Below are positions 8,219 to 17,397 of a stretch of 64,000 nt of DNA, in pieces. Numbering within the stretch: the stretch's first letter is position 1; every line of letters begins with the position of its first letter. The stretch is from positions 1 through 64,000 of the forward strand of contig OMXE01000012.1 of assembly GCA_900314935.1 (NCBI GenBank). The letters run 5' to 3'. This stretch comes from an uncultured Prevotella sp. (GTDB taxonomy: Bacteria; Bacteroidota; Bacteroidia; Bacteroidales; Bacteroidaceae). The notes beneath the pieces were generated by a model. The model was not told the origin of the DNA. It saw only the letters and a program-made list of their open reading frames with translations, and did no database searches. Both the position numbers and the translations under genes were made by a program.

Positions 8219-9394
8219 TTATATACTATGGGGAATGCCTTCAACTTTCTTGATGAAATGATTGATAACCCCATGCAGACATATCCATAGGGCGAAATCA
8301 ATGAGGAGGATGTACGTGACGTTCAGGTACGGGTTCAGGTAGTAGTTGAACACCATGTAGAACAGGGATAACCCAACGATGGTGAGCACTACGTATCGCT
8401 TCGGCATACCTGCCCGCAGCAGCTTGTGATGGATATGATTGCGGTCGGGCATGAAGGGATTACGCCCCTTGCGGATGCGATGCACCGCCACGCGGAGTAC
8501 GTCAAACAACGGTACGATAAGGGCGCTGATGGCCACGATAACATGGTTGGTGGTGTTCACCCCTTCCGCACCCGTCAGACAGATACGCAGGGCGAGGAAA
8601 CTGATGATGAATCCTAAGGTAAGACTGCCTGTGTCGCCCATGAACAGCTTATGGCCGCGTTTCTGATTCCCAAACACGTTATAGAACCAGAAGGGAATAA
8701 TAACACCTAAGGTGGAAAATGCCACGAGGGCATAGATGAGCTGACGTTCCTTGATGAATATCAGACCGAAGGCTGACAGTGCTAAGATAACCAGTCCGGA
8801 GGCTAATCCGTCAACACCATCAATCAGGTTAAACGCATTGGTGATATACACCACGATGAAGATGGTCAATGGATAGCTGTAGCGGGCACGAAGCAAGTTG
8901 ATGCCCATGAATCCGTCAAGGTCGTGCAGCCAGAGTCCGGAGATCGCCAAAAGCAGTCCGCAGAGAATCTGCGCCACGAACTTGGAACGGTAGGTGATAC
9001 CGATCAGGTCGTCGCCCACACCCACCACATACAGGATGGTACAGCCAGCGAGCAGGAAGAGGAACTCTACCAATACGATGCGCTCAGGTACAAAAATCAC
9101 ATCATAACCTAAGAGATAGCGTACGGCCATCATTAGAGAGATGGAGACCACTATCACGGGGAAGAACGACAGTCCGCCAAGTCGTGGTACAGGCGTGTCA
9201 TGAATCTTCCGTTCATCGGGGAGATCGTACAACTGGTGTTTATGCGAGATCAGCAAGATTCTCGGAATAATCACGCATCCCATGATGAATGATATCAGGA
9301 ATGAGGTGATGATGAATATGTAGGCTGCGGGCACTTTACTAACTTTGAACTTGGAACTTTGAACTTGGAACTTTATGATTACCGTTGCCACCAC
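8219..9394 (-). CDS. WecA-like undecaprenyl-phosphate sugar-1-phosphate transferase
   Basis: A polytopic membrane enzyme of the MraY/WecA family, 391 residues from the first ATG. It should load a sugar phosphate from a UDP-sugar onto undecaprenyl phosphate, the first step of an O-antigen or exopolysaccharide chain. Visible family signatures are PRLGG near residue 70, a VGVGDDLIG segment, the NAFNLIDGVDGLASG loop with its Asp residues, and the cytoplasmic RNPFMPDRNHIHHKL segment. Residues 8-20 (KFQVQSSKFKVSK) read straight through an intergenic repeat, so the true start may be the GTG at 9334, which leaves the first membrane helix intact. It is the last gene of the rfbA-Wzc-HAD operon. Confidence 0.85.
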   Translation of the reverse strand: MVATVIIKFQVQSSKFKVSKVPAAYIFIITSFLISFIMGCVIIPRILLISHKHQLYDLPDERKIHDTPVPRLGGLSFFPVIVVSISLMMAVRYLLGYDVIFVPERIVLVEFLFLLAGCTILYVVGVGDDLIGITYRSKFVAQILCGLLLAISGLWLHDLDGFMGINLLRARYSYPLTIFIVVYITNAFNLIDGVDGLASGLVILALSAFGLIFIKERQLIYALVAFSTLGVIIPFWFYNVFGNQKRGHKLFMGDTGSLTLGFIISFLALRICLTGAEGVNTTNHVIVAISALIVPLFDVLRVAVHRIRKGRNPFMPDRNHIHHKLLRAGMPKRYVVLTIVGLSLFYMVFNYYLNPYLNVTYILLIDFALWICLHGVINHFIKKVEGIPHSI

Positions 9395-9798
9395 TTTTTC
9401 TTGGGTGGTTCTTGAACCTCGGGCTGACGCTCACGGATGATGTCGCGCCACGTCTTGTTCTCGGATATCATGCGGTAGATGGTGCCCCAGTCGGGCAAGC
9501 CACCCACGTTACGGTCGTCGATGAAGAGATCGACCTTGAGCTTGCGGGAGAAATGGATGTTCTTCTCCACATCCTCCTCGGGGAAGTCGCGGTTGATGGC
9601 GTAGAAGTCAACCCCCCGCTCATGGCACCAGTCGATAGCCTCCTGGAGGAGTTCGCCTTCGCGCACCGACCAAAGGATGAGCTGATGCCGGTCGTTGATC
9701 AGCATGCGAAGGGTTTCCGTGGCAAATGGGATCTCCCGTCCTATTGCCGGGTATTCATGCTCGACGATGGTACCGTCGAAATCTACTGCGATGGTCAT
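9379..9798 (-). CDS. HAD-superfamily hydrolase, small
   Basis: A 139-residue HAD protein with the nucleophile motif DFDGT at residues 6-10 and a later DLFIDDRNVGG segment bearing the acidic motif. It lacks a cap domain, so it probably removes phosphate from a small or macromolecular substrate. The start overlaps the stop of the kinase gene by four bases. Similar small HAD proteins occur in Bacteroidales polysaccharide operons, but the substrate cannot be read from the sequence. Confidence 0.75.
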   Translation of the reverse strand: MTIAVDFDGTIVEHEYPAIGREIPFATETLRMLINDRHQLILWSVREGELLQEAIDWCHERGVDFYAINRDFPEEDVEKNIHFSRKLKVDLFIDDRNVGGLPDWGTIYRMISENKTWRDIIRERQPEVQEPPKKKWWQR

Positions 9799-12299
9799 CT
9801 CTTCACGGAGTCATCATCTTGGTTACTGTACCGGCTCTTCGAGTAGTTGCCGTAGGTGCCATAGGTACCGTAGCTGCCATACGAGCCGTAGGTGCCGTAG
9901 CGTCCGTACTTACCGTAACGACCGTAGCTGCCGTAACGACTGTACTTGCCGTAGCGACCATAACCGTAGTAGTAGCCGTACTTCTTCTTCGACATGTCGA
10001 TACCGTTGATGACGATGGCCATGTTCGGCAGCTTCTTGTCGGCACTCAGTCCGTTGATCAGCTCGAAGCTGGTCTTCGGGGTGAAGTCGGCACGGCACAT
10101 ATATACGGTGACGTCGCACACACGACCGATCTGGAGGGTATCGGAAACCAATCCTACAGGGGCGGTATCGACGATGATATAGTCATATTCGTCGCGCAGG
10201 ATCTGGAAGATCTCATCCAACGACTGACGGGACACAATTTCGGTGGGGTTGGGAGGTATCGGACCGGCCAACAGCAGGTCGAGGTCGTCGTGAACGCCTG
10301 AGGGCAGGATCTGCGCGCGCACATCCTCCACCGTGGGATGATCGTGGGTGAGGATCGGTGTGATACCATGCACCTCGTCGTCAATGTCGAACTGCTCGGC
10401 CAATCTCGGCTTACGGATATCCAGACCTACCAGGATGACCTTCTTGTGCAGGAGGGCGAAGCTTACCGCGAGGTTCGCGGCGTTGAAGGTCTTACCCTCA
10501 CCAGACGTGGTGGAGGTGAACATGATGACCTTGTCGTTCTCCTTCATCATGAACTGCAGGTTGGTACGCATGGCGCGGAACACCTCTTCCATCTGGTTGT
10601 TCTGGTTCTCGTGTACCACGATATCAGCCTTGGCCTTGGCCGACTCGTTAGCCACAGCCACATCGGCCAGAATGGGCAGGTCGGTGAGCTTCACAACATC
10701 CTCATGACCTTCGATGCGGTAGCGGAAGAAATAGATGAGGAAGAATACCAAACTCGGAATAGCCAGACCTGTAGCCAAGGCAATGAGGTACTCCTTCTTG
10801 GGTTCGGGTGAAACCTGACCGCCCATTTTAGGGTTATCGATCAGTTTACCCTTGTCGGCTGTGGATGACAGGGAGATGGAGTTTTCCTCACGCTTTTGTA
10901 GAAGCATCAAGTACAGACCCGATTTTACCTCCTGCTGACGACCGATCTGCGAGAGCATACGCTCATGCTCGGGCGACTGGTTGGCGGCGCTCACATACTG
11001 TCCGTGCTGCTGCATGAGCATGTTACGACGGAACTCAGCATTGTGGCGAGCCTGGTCGAGTGTCATCTTGATACTGTTATATAATTCATCTAATTGGAAG
11101 GTTAAAGGTTCTACGGCAGGACTGTTCTCAGCAGCTGTACGGAGCAGACGGTTACGCTGACCCACGATGGTGTTGTACTGGGCAATGAGCTGGGATACCG
11201 AAGCGTCGGTCACGTTGGCCGGCATCATCTGGTATTTGTTGCTGGGCTTGCTGATGGCATTGTCCAAGTCGTTGATGAACATGAGCTGCATGTTCACTTC
11301 GTTCATGGCGCGCTCAGTCTGGTTGGCATTTTCAGAGGCTTTCTGCACCGTGGCCTTCATCTCGCTGAGGGCCTGACGGTTGCGGTAGCTCTCGATGGTG
11401 CTCTCAGTACTGCTCAGTTCACCGCTGATCTTCGCGATACGGTCGTTGATGAACTCCTCGGTGCGCACAGCCACCTCGTTCTTGTCCTCGTTGGCCTGAC
11501 GGTTGTAGCTGGTCACGATCTGACGGAGGTAGTCAATGGCCCTGATGGGTAGATCGTCAACAATCGACAGGTTAAGGATAGAAGTTCCTTCGGTTTCGGC
11601 CACGTTCAATCGCGAGGCATACGATCTCGCTAAACGCGCAGGTGAGTCGATAGTGACCAACTCTGTGTCTCCATCGCCCAACACGTTGTTGGTGGTGTAG
11701 AATGTCAGGTAGCCTGCCTTGGTGCGAATGGTGCACGGGAACTTCGACAACATGCGGTCGATGCCGTATGGGCCCTTGGAGGAAACTTCATCCACGGGGA
11801 TGTAATAGGTGCCCTCTACATGGTACTCATCGCCCTTACGGGTGATTTCCAGGTTAATGGGGGCGTTAAGTCTCTCCACGCTCACGGGGTCGATCTCTAC
11901 CGTGACTGGCTGGTTCTTGTACAGACTGCTGTTACGGATCAAGCCCTTGGAATAGTAGCGGGTGTAGAGCTTCAGGTCGCGGATGGTCTCCTCAGCGATG
12001 GCCGTGGATTTGACAATCAACTTCTCGTTCTCCATACCGTAGCTCTGTACCACCTCGCCCAGTGCATTGATGGAGCGCAGGTTGGTGGTGCTGTTGGTCT
12101 TGACGAACATCTTGGCGTACGCATTATAATAAGGTGTGGTGTAGCGCAGATGCAGCCAGGCGATGCCCAGGCAGATGATCAGTGACAGCAAAAACCACTG
12201 CCAGTTCAGGATGAGCACATCGAGGATGGCTCGCAGGTCGAAGAACGATCCTTTCTCTTCTTCTACTTCTAAGGGGTTTTTTACAATTTCTTCAGACAT
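9795..12299 (-). CDS. Wzc-like polysaccharide co-polymerase with tyrosine autokinase
   Basis: An 834-residue inner-membrane protein: an N-terminal membrane helix (about 30-50), a Wzz-type periplasmic region with long coiled coil, a second membrane helix near 510-530, then a cytoplasmic bacterial tyrosine kinase. Walker A is TSGEGKT at 598-604, Walker A' is VGLDIRKPR and Walker B is YIIVDTAP. The C-terminal tail, 774-834, has 19 tyrosines, mostly in YG-R/K/S/T repeats, encoded by DNA with a nine-base period. It should set chain length and export through cycles of autophosphorylation. No Wza-type outer-membrane partner is visible in the window. Confidence 0.9.
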   Translation of the reverse strand: MSEEIVKNPLEVEEEKGSFFDLRAILDVLILNWQWFLLSLIICLGIAWLHLRYTTPYYNAYAKMFVKTNSTTNLRSINALGEVVQSYGMENEKLIVKSTAIAEETIRDLKLYTRYYSKGLIRNSSLYKNQPVTVEIDPVSVERLNAPINLEITRKGDEYHVEGTYYIPVDEVSSKGPYGIDRMLSKFPCTIRTKAGYLTFYTTNNVLGDGDTELVTIDSPARLARSYASRLNVAETEGTSILNLSIVDDLPIRAIDYLRQIVTSYNRQANEDKNEVAVRTEEFINDRIAKISGELSSTESTIESYRNRQALSEMKATVQKASENANQTERAMNEVNMQLMFINDLDNAISKPSNKYQMMPANVTDASVSQLIAQYNTIVGQRNRLLRTAAENSPAVEPLTFQLDELYNSIKMTLDQARHNAEFRRNMLMQQHGQYVSAANQSPEHERMLSQIGRQQEVKSGLYLMLLQKREENSISLSSTADKGKLIDNPKMGGQVSPEPKKEYLIALATGLAIPSLVFFLIYFFRYRIEGHEDVVKLTDLPILADVAVANESAKAKADIVVHENQNNQMEEVFRAMRTNLQFMMKENDKVIMFTSTTSGEGKTFNAANLAVSFALLHKKVILVGLDIRKPRLAEQFDIDDEVHGITPILTHDHPTVEDVRAQILPSGVHDDLDLLLAGPIPPNPTEIVSRQSLDEIFQILRDEYDYIIVDTAPVGLVSDTLQIGRVCDVTVYMCRADFTPKTSFELINGLSADKKLPNMAIVINGIDMSKKKYGYYYGYGRYGKYSRYGSYGRYGKYGRYGTYGSYGSYGTYGTYGNYSKSRYSNQDDDSVKR

Positions 12300-12338
12300 A
12301 TACTTTAATTTTCAATTTTCAATTATCAATTTTCAATT

Positions 12339-13217
12339 TCAATATTTGCTTACCAAAGAAAGCAAATATTGACCGTAATCGTTCTTGGCCATGGGCTGCG
12401 CCACCTTGATGAGCTGCTCCTTGGTGATCCAGCCCTTCTTGTAGGCGATTTCCTCGAGACAGGCGATCTTCAGGCCCTGACGCTTCTCGATGACCTCGAT
12501 GAAGGTGGAGGCCTCCGACAGACTGTCGTGGGTACCGGTGTCGAGCCAGGCGAAGCCACGCAGGAAGGGTTTCACCAGCAGGGCATCCTGCTTGAGGTAT
12601 TCCTGGTTCACGGTGGTGATCTCCAACTCGCCACGGGCACTGGGCTTGATGTGCTTGGCAATCTCTACGACGCTATTGGGATAGAAATACAGTCCTACAA
12701 CGGCATAGTTGCTCTTGGGATGCTGGGGTTTCTCCTCGATGGAGAGACAACGACCGTCGGCATCGAACTCTGCCACGCCGTAGCGCTCGGGGTCGTTCAC
12801 GTAGTAGCCGAACACCGTGGCCTTACCGTGCTGCTCGGCATCGATCACGCTCTGCTTCAGCAGCGAGGTGAAGCCGGCACCATGGAAGATGTTATCGCCC
12901 AGTACCAGACAGGCACAGTCGTTGCCGATGAACTCCTCGCCGATGATGAAAGCCTGGGCCAGACCGTCGGGAGAGGGCTGCTCGGCGTATTCGAAGCGCA
13001 CACCGAGGTCGGAACCGTCGCCTAACAGACGTTTGAAACCCGGCAGATCGTGGGGCGTGGAGATGATCAGGATCTCCCTGATGCCTGCCAACATTAATAC
13101 CGAAATGGGATAGTAAATCATCGGCTTATCGAATATCGGGATAAGCTGCTTGCTGATTCCTTTTGTGATGGGGTAGAGACGTGTGCCGCTACCGCCCGCT
13201 AAAACGATTCCTTTCAT
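12339..13217 (-). CDS. rfbA: Glucose-1-phosphate thymidylyltransferase
   Basis: A 292-residue enzyme that makes dTDP-glucose from dTTP and glucose-1-phosphate, the entry to dTDP-rhamnose. It opens with [16 protein letters not shown], the nucleotide-binding signature, and has the usual length. The frame extends further upstream, but that part is non-coding; the ATG at 13217 fits the family. It heads an operon with the Wzc-like gene 39 bases downstream. The rfbB, rfbC and rfbD partners are not in the window, so they must be elsewhere. Confidence 0.93.
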   Translation of the reverse strand: MKGIVLAGGSGTRLYPITKGISKQLIPIFDKPMIYYPISVLMLAGIREILIISTPHDLPGFKRLLGDGSDLGVRFEYAEQPSPDGLAQAFIIGEEFIGNDCACLVLGDNIFHGAGFTSLLKQSVIDAEQHGKATVFGYYVNDPERYGVAEFDADGRCLSIEEKPQHPKSNYAVVGLYFYPNSVVEIAKHIKPSARGELEITTVNQEYLKQDALLVKPFLRGFAWLDTGTHDSLSEASTFIEVIEKRQGLKIACLEEIAYKKGWITKEQLIKVAQPMAKNDYGQYLLSLVSKY

Positions 13218-13259
13218 ATCGTTTCGAAAACTTAAGTCCAATCTTTTATAAAAACTGTG

Positions 13260-13318
13260 CAAAGATAATAATTTTATGCCATAGATAGCGAAGAATCCAC
13301 AGAATTTTTGTAATTTTG
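13260..13318. promoter_or_regulatory. Back-to-back promoters of rfbA and the 206-aa gene
   Basis: On the minus strand TATCTTTG (13267-13260) precedes rfbA. On the plus strand TAATTTTG (13311-13318) precedes the 206-residue hypothetical gene. Neither has a strong -33 element. The copy of a 'gtggagtgtggagtgtg' repeat at 13361-13380 lies in the leader of the plus-strand gene. Confidence 0.5.
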
Positions 13319-13411
13319 CATCGATTTTTTGGGGAAATGCCCCTCGCATTACCGAAAAGATGTGGAGTGTGGAGTGTGTGTAACATGCGAAACGATATAA
13401 AAATTAATACA

Positions 13412-14032
13412 ATGGGAATATTTGACAAACTCTTCGGAAAGAAGGGTGCAGAAGAGAAGAAAGCAGGCGGTATGGAAGACTACATGACACTCATCCGGGT
13501 GTATTTCCAGGCTGCTATAGCAGAGACGGCAGGCATCACCAACTTGGCTATGCTGCCCGACCTCCGCGTGTTCAAGAATACACTGAAGGTGCCGACGATG
13601 AAGAACAAACTGGGCATCGCCGAGAAAATCCAGTGCAAGAAGATGCTCAAGGACTTCTACAAGACCGATGATGACTTCTTCAAGGAGATCGATAACAGCG
13701 TGAAGAAGAACTGTAAGAAGATGCAGGACGTGCAGACGTACCTGATCCAGTTCCAGAACTTCTCGCAGGACCTGATGATGCTCACAGGGAACCTGATGAA
13801 GTTCAAACTGCGCGTGCCGTCGATCTTCAAGAAAGTGATTTACGCAGCCACGGAAAAGACTGTGGGTGACATCTTTACGAAGAACGACTTCACTGATGCT
13901 GGAACACTGAAAGCAGTGGCTGCCATCCGCAACTACAACAAACGCCTCGGCTTCTCCCAGAAGTGGGTCACCGACTTCATCTACCAGATCGTGATGCTGG
14001 CGAAGAAGGAGAAGAAGCCGAAGGAGGAGTGA
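13412..14032 (+). CDS. Hypothetical protein, 206 aa
   Basis: I do not recognise a characterised family. The protein begins MGIFDKLFGKKGAEEKK, a lead seen in many small cytosolic proteins, followed by a helical, lysine-rich body without signal peptide or membrane segment. The open frame runs further upstream, but the ATG at 13412 is a much better start because the upstream part is a promoter and a repeat. It stands alone between rfbA and the zapA operon. Confidence 0.65.
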   Translation: MGIFDKLFGKKGAEEKKAGGMEDYMTLIRVYFQAAIAETAGITNLAMLPDLRVFKNTLKVPTMKNKLGIAEKIQCKKMLKDFYKTDDDFFKEIDNSVKKNCKKMQDVQTYLIQFQNFSQDLMMLTGNLMKFKLRVPSIFKKVIYAATEKTVGDIFTKNDFTDAGTLKAVAAIRNYNKRLGFSQKWVTDFIYQIVMLAKKEKKPKEE

Positions 14033-14599
14033 TTTGTGGAGTGTGGAGTGAGGAGTGTGGAGTGAGATTTGCTTTCAAGAAAAGGTGACTGGCGCAAAAG
14101 GTCCCGCAGAAATGTTTGTTCTCACGCTGAATTGTTTATTCTCACGCAGAGGCGCAGAGAGCGCAGAGTTCACACAGAGAATTATATTATTTCACACAGA
14201 AAGCACGGAACCGACAGAGCAGCGAATGCCATCAAGCATGCTTGAATGGCTGAGTCGCGATGGAGGAAGGCAAAGCCAAATCACAGAAACGACGAACGAG
14301 TGAGAACAGAGTTATACTTGTATAAACTTTGTCGAGTGAGGAGGAGGAAGACGGTAGTCAAATTTGAATATCAAAGTGATTGGCGCCAAGGCACTGGCGT
14401 AAGCCGACAAAAATCACGCCAGGGCTTTGATGCCCTGAGCGTACCTTAATGAACGAGCGACGAGTAGGAGCGGTTAAGCCTTCCCATATAGGGGAAGGTT
14501 TGGTTAGGGTGGATGTCTCTTTTGCTTCTTTTCTCTGCGCCAGAGAAAAGGAAGAAAGAAAAAGATAATTAGTATTTTACAAAATTTTGTTTGAGAAAT
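14033..14599. repeat. Non-coding repeat island with the right inverted-repeat copy
   Basis: This gap holds no convincing gene. It has a GTGGAGTGTGGAGTGAGGAG unit at 14036-14065, 'cgcagaaatg' and 'ctctgcgt' family units from 14095, and the 118-base copy (14141-14258) that is the reverse complement of 93-210. A CCTTCCC/GGGAAGG hairpin unit lies near 14478-14500. Confidence 0.7.
14141..14258. repeat. Right copy of the 118-base inverted repeat
   Basis: This is the reverse complement of 93-210 with about eight mismatches and no gap. It contains the perfect palindrome TCAAGCATGCTTGA. With its partner it brackets the primase/HU/exopolysaccharide segment of about 13.9 kb. Confidence 0.85.
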
Positions 14600-14630
14600 T
14601 TTGCAGAATACGGAAAAAGTTTTATCTTTG
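14600..14630 (+). promoter_or_regulatory. Promoter of the coiled-coil/zapA/rny operon
   Basis: TTTG at 14600-14603 and TATCTTTG at 14623-14630 are 19 bases apart, a textbook Bacteroidetes promoter. The leader is short, about 15 bases. Confidence 0.75.
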
Positions 14631-14647
14631 TAGGCAAATTCAATCCT

Positions 14648-14941
14648 ATGGCTGAGGAAAGTAGTATCTTGAAGTTGTTTACAACCCGCATGCGGCAGCT
14701 GATTCTCCAGTACCAAGCTACGAAAAAGGAGAACGAACAACTGTGTGCGCAGGTTGCACAACGCGACAGCGAAATCAAGCAGTTACAAGAGCAGCTCAAT
14801 CAGGCAAGGAACGATTACCAAAGCCTTCAGATGGCCAAGATGATCGAGATTACCGACGGCGACATGGAAGCCGCCAAGAAACGGATCGCAGGGCTCATCA
14901 GGGAGGTGAACAAATGTATCACACTGCTTAGTGATCAATAG
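14648..14941 (+). CDS. Small coiled-coil protein upstream of zapA
   Basis: A 97-residue protein that is mostly coiled coil (about residues 15-65, KKENEQLCAQVAQRDSEIKQL), followed by a short helical end. The gene ends two bases before zapA, so the two are coupled. Its size and fold recall ZapB, a partner of ZapA at the division ring, although I cannot show homology. A longer frame reaches 14591, but this would place the promoter inside the gene; the ATG at 14648 is the likely start. Confidence 0.7.
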   Translation: MAEESSILKLFTTRMRQLILQYQATKKENEQLCAQVAQRDSEIKQLQEQLNQARNDYQSLQMAKMIEITDGDMEAAKKRIAGLIREVNKCITLLSDQ

Positions 14942-14943
14942 CG

Positions 14944-15234
14944 ATGGCTGAAGATAGACTACACATAAGATTGCATCTTTACGATACAGACATGGCGGTC
15001 GTAGTGAACCGCGATGAGGAGATTCATTATCGTAACGCTGCGAAACTTATCAACGATACAGTGAATACCTACTCGAATATCCTCAAAGGAAGGAAAAGCG
15101 AGAAGGAGATCCTGTATGCCGCTATGCTCGTGATTGCCTTGGAATACGAGAAGAACAAGGACAATAACGATACTAGCGAGTATGATGGTATTCTGGAGAA
15201 GCTGACGCAGGAGATTGAGGCAGCGCTGAAATGA
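14944..15234 (+). CDS. zapA: Cell division protein ZapA
   Basis: A 96-residue protein with the ZapA layout: a small N-terminal beta-rich head (RLHIRLHLYDTDMAVVV), the YRNAAKLINDTVNTY helix and a C-terminal coiled coil. ZapA bundles FtsZ filaments at mid-cell. It lies between a coiled-coil protein and rny, an arrangement I recall as common in Bacteroidales. The 68-base gap to rny holds a small hairpin (CGTGCC-TGCG-GGCATG, 15242-15257). Confidence 0.85.
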   Translation: MAEDRLHIRLHLYDTDMAVVVNRDEEIHYRNAAKLINDTVNTYSNILKGRKSEKEILYAAMLVIALEYEKNKDNNDTSEYDGILEKLTQEIEAALK

Positions 15235-15302
15235 TTTGCCGTGCCTGCGGGCATGGAACAGAGAGAGTACGTATCATACATTATTAATATTATTATACAG
15301 AA

Positions 15303-16838
15303 ATGGGTTTAACGATTATCGCTGCTGCGGTTGCACTCATATTGGGTGGACTCTGCGGATATCTAATCTTTCGTTATGTCGCTAAAGGCAAATTCAACGA
15401 AATGATGGAAACAGCCAATAAAGAGGCTGAGGTACTGAAAGAAAAGAAACTACTGGAGGTGAAGGACAAGTTCCTGAACAAAAAGGCTGAACTGGAGAAA
15501 GAGGTGCAGGCCCGTAACCAGAAGATCCAACAGAACGAGAACCGACTGAAACAGCGTGAGATCAGTCTGAACCAGCGTCAGGAAGAGCTGGGAAGGAAGA
15601 AACAGGATGTGGAACAGCAGCAGCAGCGCGTGGATAACGAGAAGAAACTGCTGCAGGTGAAGCAGGACGAACTGGAGAAGATGCGCCTGCAGGAACGTGA
15701 GAAACTGGAGGAGCTGAGCGGACTGAGTGCCGAGGAGGCGAAGGCACGTCTGGTGGAGAGTCTGAAGGACGAGGCCCGCACGGATGCTGCCAGCTATATC
15801 AACGAGATCATGGACGAGGCGAAGCTGAATGCGAACGCACAGGCTAAGAAGATCGTCATCCAGACCATCCAGCGCGTGGCTACGGAAACAGCCGTGGAGA
15901 ACTCGGTGAGCGTGTTCCATATCGAGAACGACGAGGTGAAAGGACGCATCATCGGTCGTGAGGGTCGTAACATCCGTGCCCTCGAGGCTGCCACCGGCGT
16001 GGAAATCGTGGTGGACGATACGCCTGAGGCTATCGTGATCTCTGCCTTCGACCCGATTCGTCGTGAGGTGTGTCGTCTGGCCCTTCACCAGCTGGTGGCC
16101 GACGGTCGTATCCACCCCGCCCGTATCGAGGAGGTGGTAGCCAAGGTGAAGAAACAGCTGGAGAACGAGGTGATAGAGACCGGTAAGCGCACGGCTATCG
16201 ACCTGGGTATCCACGGTCTGCACCCCGAGCTGATCCGTATCATCGGTAAGATGAAATACCGTTCATCCTATGGTCAGAACCTGCTGCAGCATGCCCGCGA
16301 GACCGCTAACCTCTGTGCGGTGATGGCATCGGAGCTCGGACTGAACCCGAAGAAGGCGAAGCGTGCCGGACTGCTGCATGATATCGGTAAGGTGCCCGAT
16401 GAGGAGAGCGAGTTGCCGCACGCCCTCTATGGTGCGAAGATTGCGGAGAAGTTCAAGGAGAAACCGGATATCTGCAACGCCATCGGTGCGCACCACGACG
16501 AGATGGAGATGAACACCTTGCTGGCACCGATTGTACAGGTGTGCGACGCGATCTCTGGTGCCCGTCCTGGTGCCCGTCGTGAGATTGTGGAGGCTTATAT
16601 CAAGCGCTTGAACGACTTGGAGGCCATCGCCATGAGCTATCCGGGTGTGACCAAGACATACGCTATCCAGGCGGGTCGTGAGCTGCGTGTCATTGTCGGT
16701 GCCGATAAGATGGACGACAAGGAGACGGAGGCACTCTCTGGAGAGATCGCAACAAAGATTCAGAATGAGATGACGTATCCCGGACAAGTGAAGATCACCG
16801 TGATCCGCGAGACAAGGAGCGTCGCTTACGCGAAATAA
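15303..16838 (+). CDS. rny: Ribonuclease Y
   Basis: A 511-residue membrane-anchored endoribonuclease that starts mRNA decay. An N-terminal membrane helix (about 3-25) is followed by a long coiled coil (about 28-170), a KH RNA-binding domain ([19 protein letters not shown]) and an HD metal-dependent nuclease domain ([13 protein letters not shown]). The length fits the family. The 3' end overlaps the convergent CcsA/ResB-like gene by 44 bases. It is probably cotranscribed with zapA. Confidence 0.95.
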   Translation: MGLTIIAAAVALILGGLCGYLIFRYVAKGKFNEMMETANKEAEVLKEKKLLEVKDKFLNKKAELEKEVQARNQKIQQNENRLKQREISLNQRQEELGRKKQDVEQQQQRVDNEKKLLQVKQDELEKMRLQEREKLEELSGLSAEEAKARLVESLKDEARTDAASYINEIMDEAKLNANAQAKKIVIQTIQRVATETAVENSVSVFHIENDEVKGRIIGREGRNIRALEAATGVEIVVDDTPEAIVISAFDPIRREVCRLALHQLVADGRIHPARIEEVVAKVKKQLENEVIETGKRTAIDLGIHGLHPELIRIIGKMKYRSSYGQNLLQHARETANLCAVMASELGLNPKKAKRAGLLHDIGKVPDEESELPHALYGAKIAEKFKEKPDICNAIGAHHDEMEMNTLLAPIVQVCDAISGARPGARREIVEAYIKRLNDLEAIAMSYPGVTKTYAIQAGRELRVIVGADKMDDKETEALSGEIATKIQNEMTYPGQVKITVIRETRSVAYAK

Positions 16839-17397
16839 GAATTGACAAAGCCACGCCGATACATAGTAGAAGCGTGGCTGCTATACTGATGCCACCCTTC
16901 GGGATGGAATAGGGGTGTGGGGGTTCACTGCTGAACGTACACTGATACTGAATCATCTTGTCGATGAAGAGGTCAACGTTCTGCCAACGACCGGCCTGCA
17001 CCTCGTTGTTTAGATGGGAGAACACATCGTGGATGTATTTCTGATGCTCCATGTCCATCGAACCCGGCAGGGAGTCGGTGGGGGCATACCAGATGACATC
17101 CTTTCCGGTATGATGCGGGAAGAGACGTAAGGTCTGTCCGCTATGCAGTTCCACAATCAGCATGTGCCCTTGACCGTTTCGGATGGTCAGGGGCGTTTGT
17201 TTCCAGTCGTCATAGAAAAAGATCAGACCGGTGAGTACCTGCTCGGCGGTGTAGCCTTCGTAGGTGTCTTCTCCGCAGAGCAGCATTGTCAGATGACGGG
17301 CATACATGCTCAACGGATACAAGCCGCCCTCTCCGTCGCTGACGAACAGCTGACAGAAGTGGGCGGCTTGTTGTTGGGGGAATACTTTTGGGGTCAT
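16795..17397 (-). CDS. Orphan soluble domain related to Bacteroidetes CcsA/ResB
   Basis: A 200-residue protein with no clear N-terminal signal and one C-terminal membrane helix (about 170-190, [19 protein letters not shown]), then a basic tail. The segment [17 protein letters not shown] and the later [11 protein letters not shown] resemble the 'GR-x-P-l-x-T-x-A' and 'W-x-x-x-P-l' landmarks of the large CcsA/ResB cytochrome c maturation proteins of Bacteroidetes. It seems to be a stand-alone piece of that system. The gene overlaps the di-heme oxidoreductase stop by four bases, which fits a role in heme attachment or delivery to that protein. The assignment is inference from motifs. Confidence 0.5.
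   Translation of the reverse strand: MTPKVFPQQQAAHFCQLFVSDGEGGLYPLSMYARHLTMLLCGEDTYEGYTAEQVLTGLIFFYDDWKQTPLTIRNGQGHMLIVELHSGQTLRLFPHHTGKDVIWYAPTDSLPGSMDMEHQKYIHDVFSHLNNEVQAGRWQNVDLFIDKMIQYQCTFSSEPPHPYSIPKGGISIAATLLLCIGVALSILISRKRRSLSRGSR

Noticed and set aside
15235..15302. A 6S RNA gene
   Set aside because: The gap is only 68 bases, well below the usual 180, and no open-bubble structure is visible.
15450..16223. A 257-codon frame opposite rny
   Set aside because: Leucine- and histidine-rich shadow of a well-supported gene, with no independent motif.
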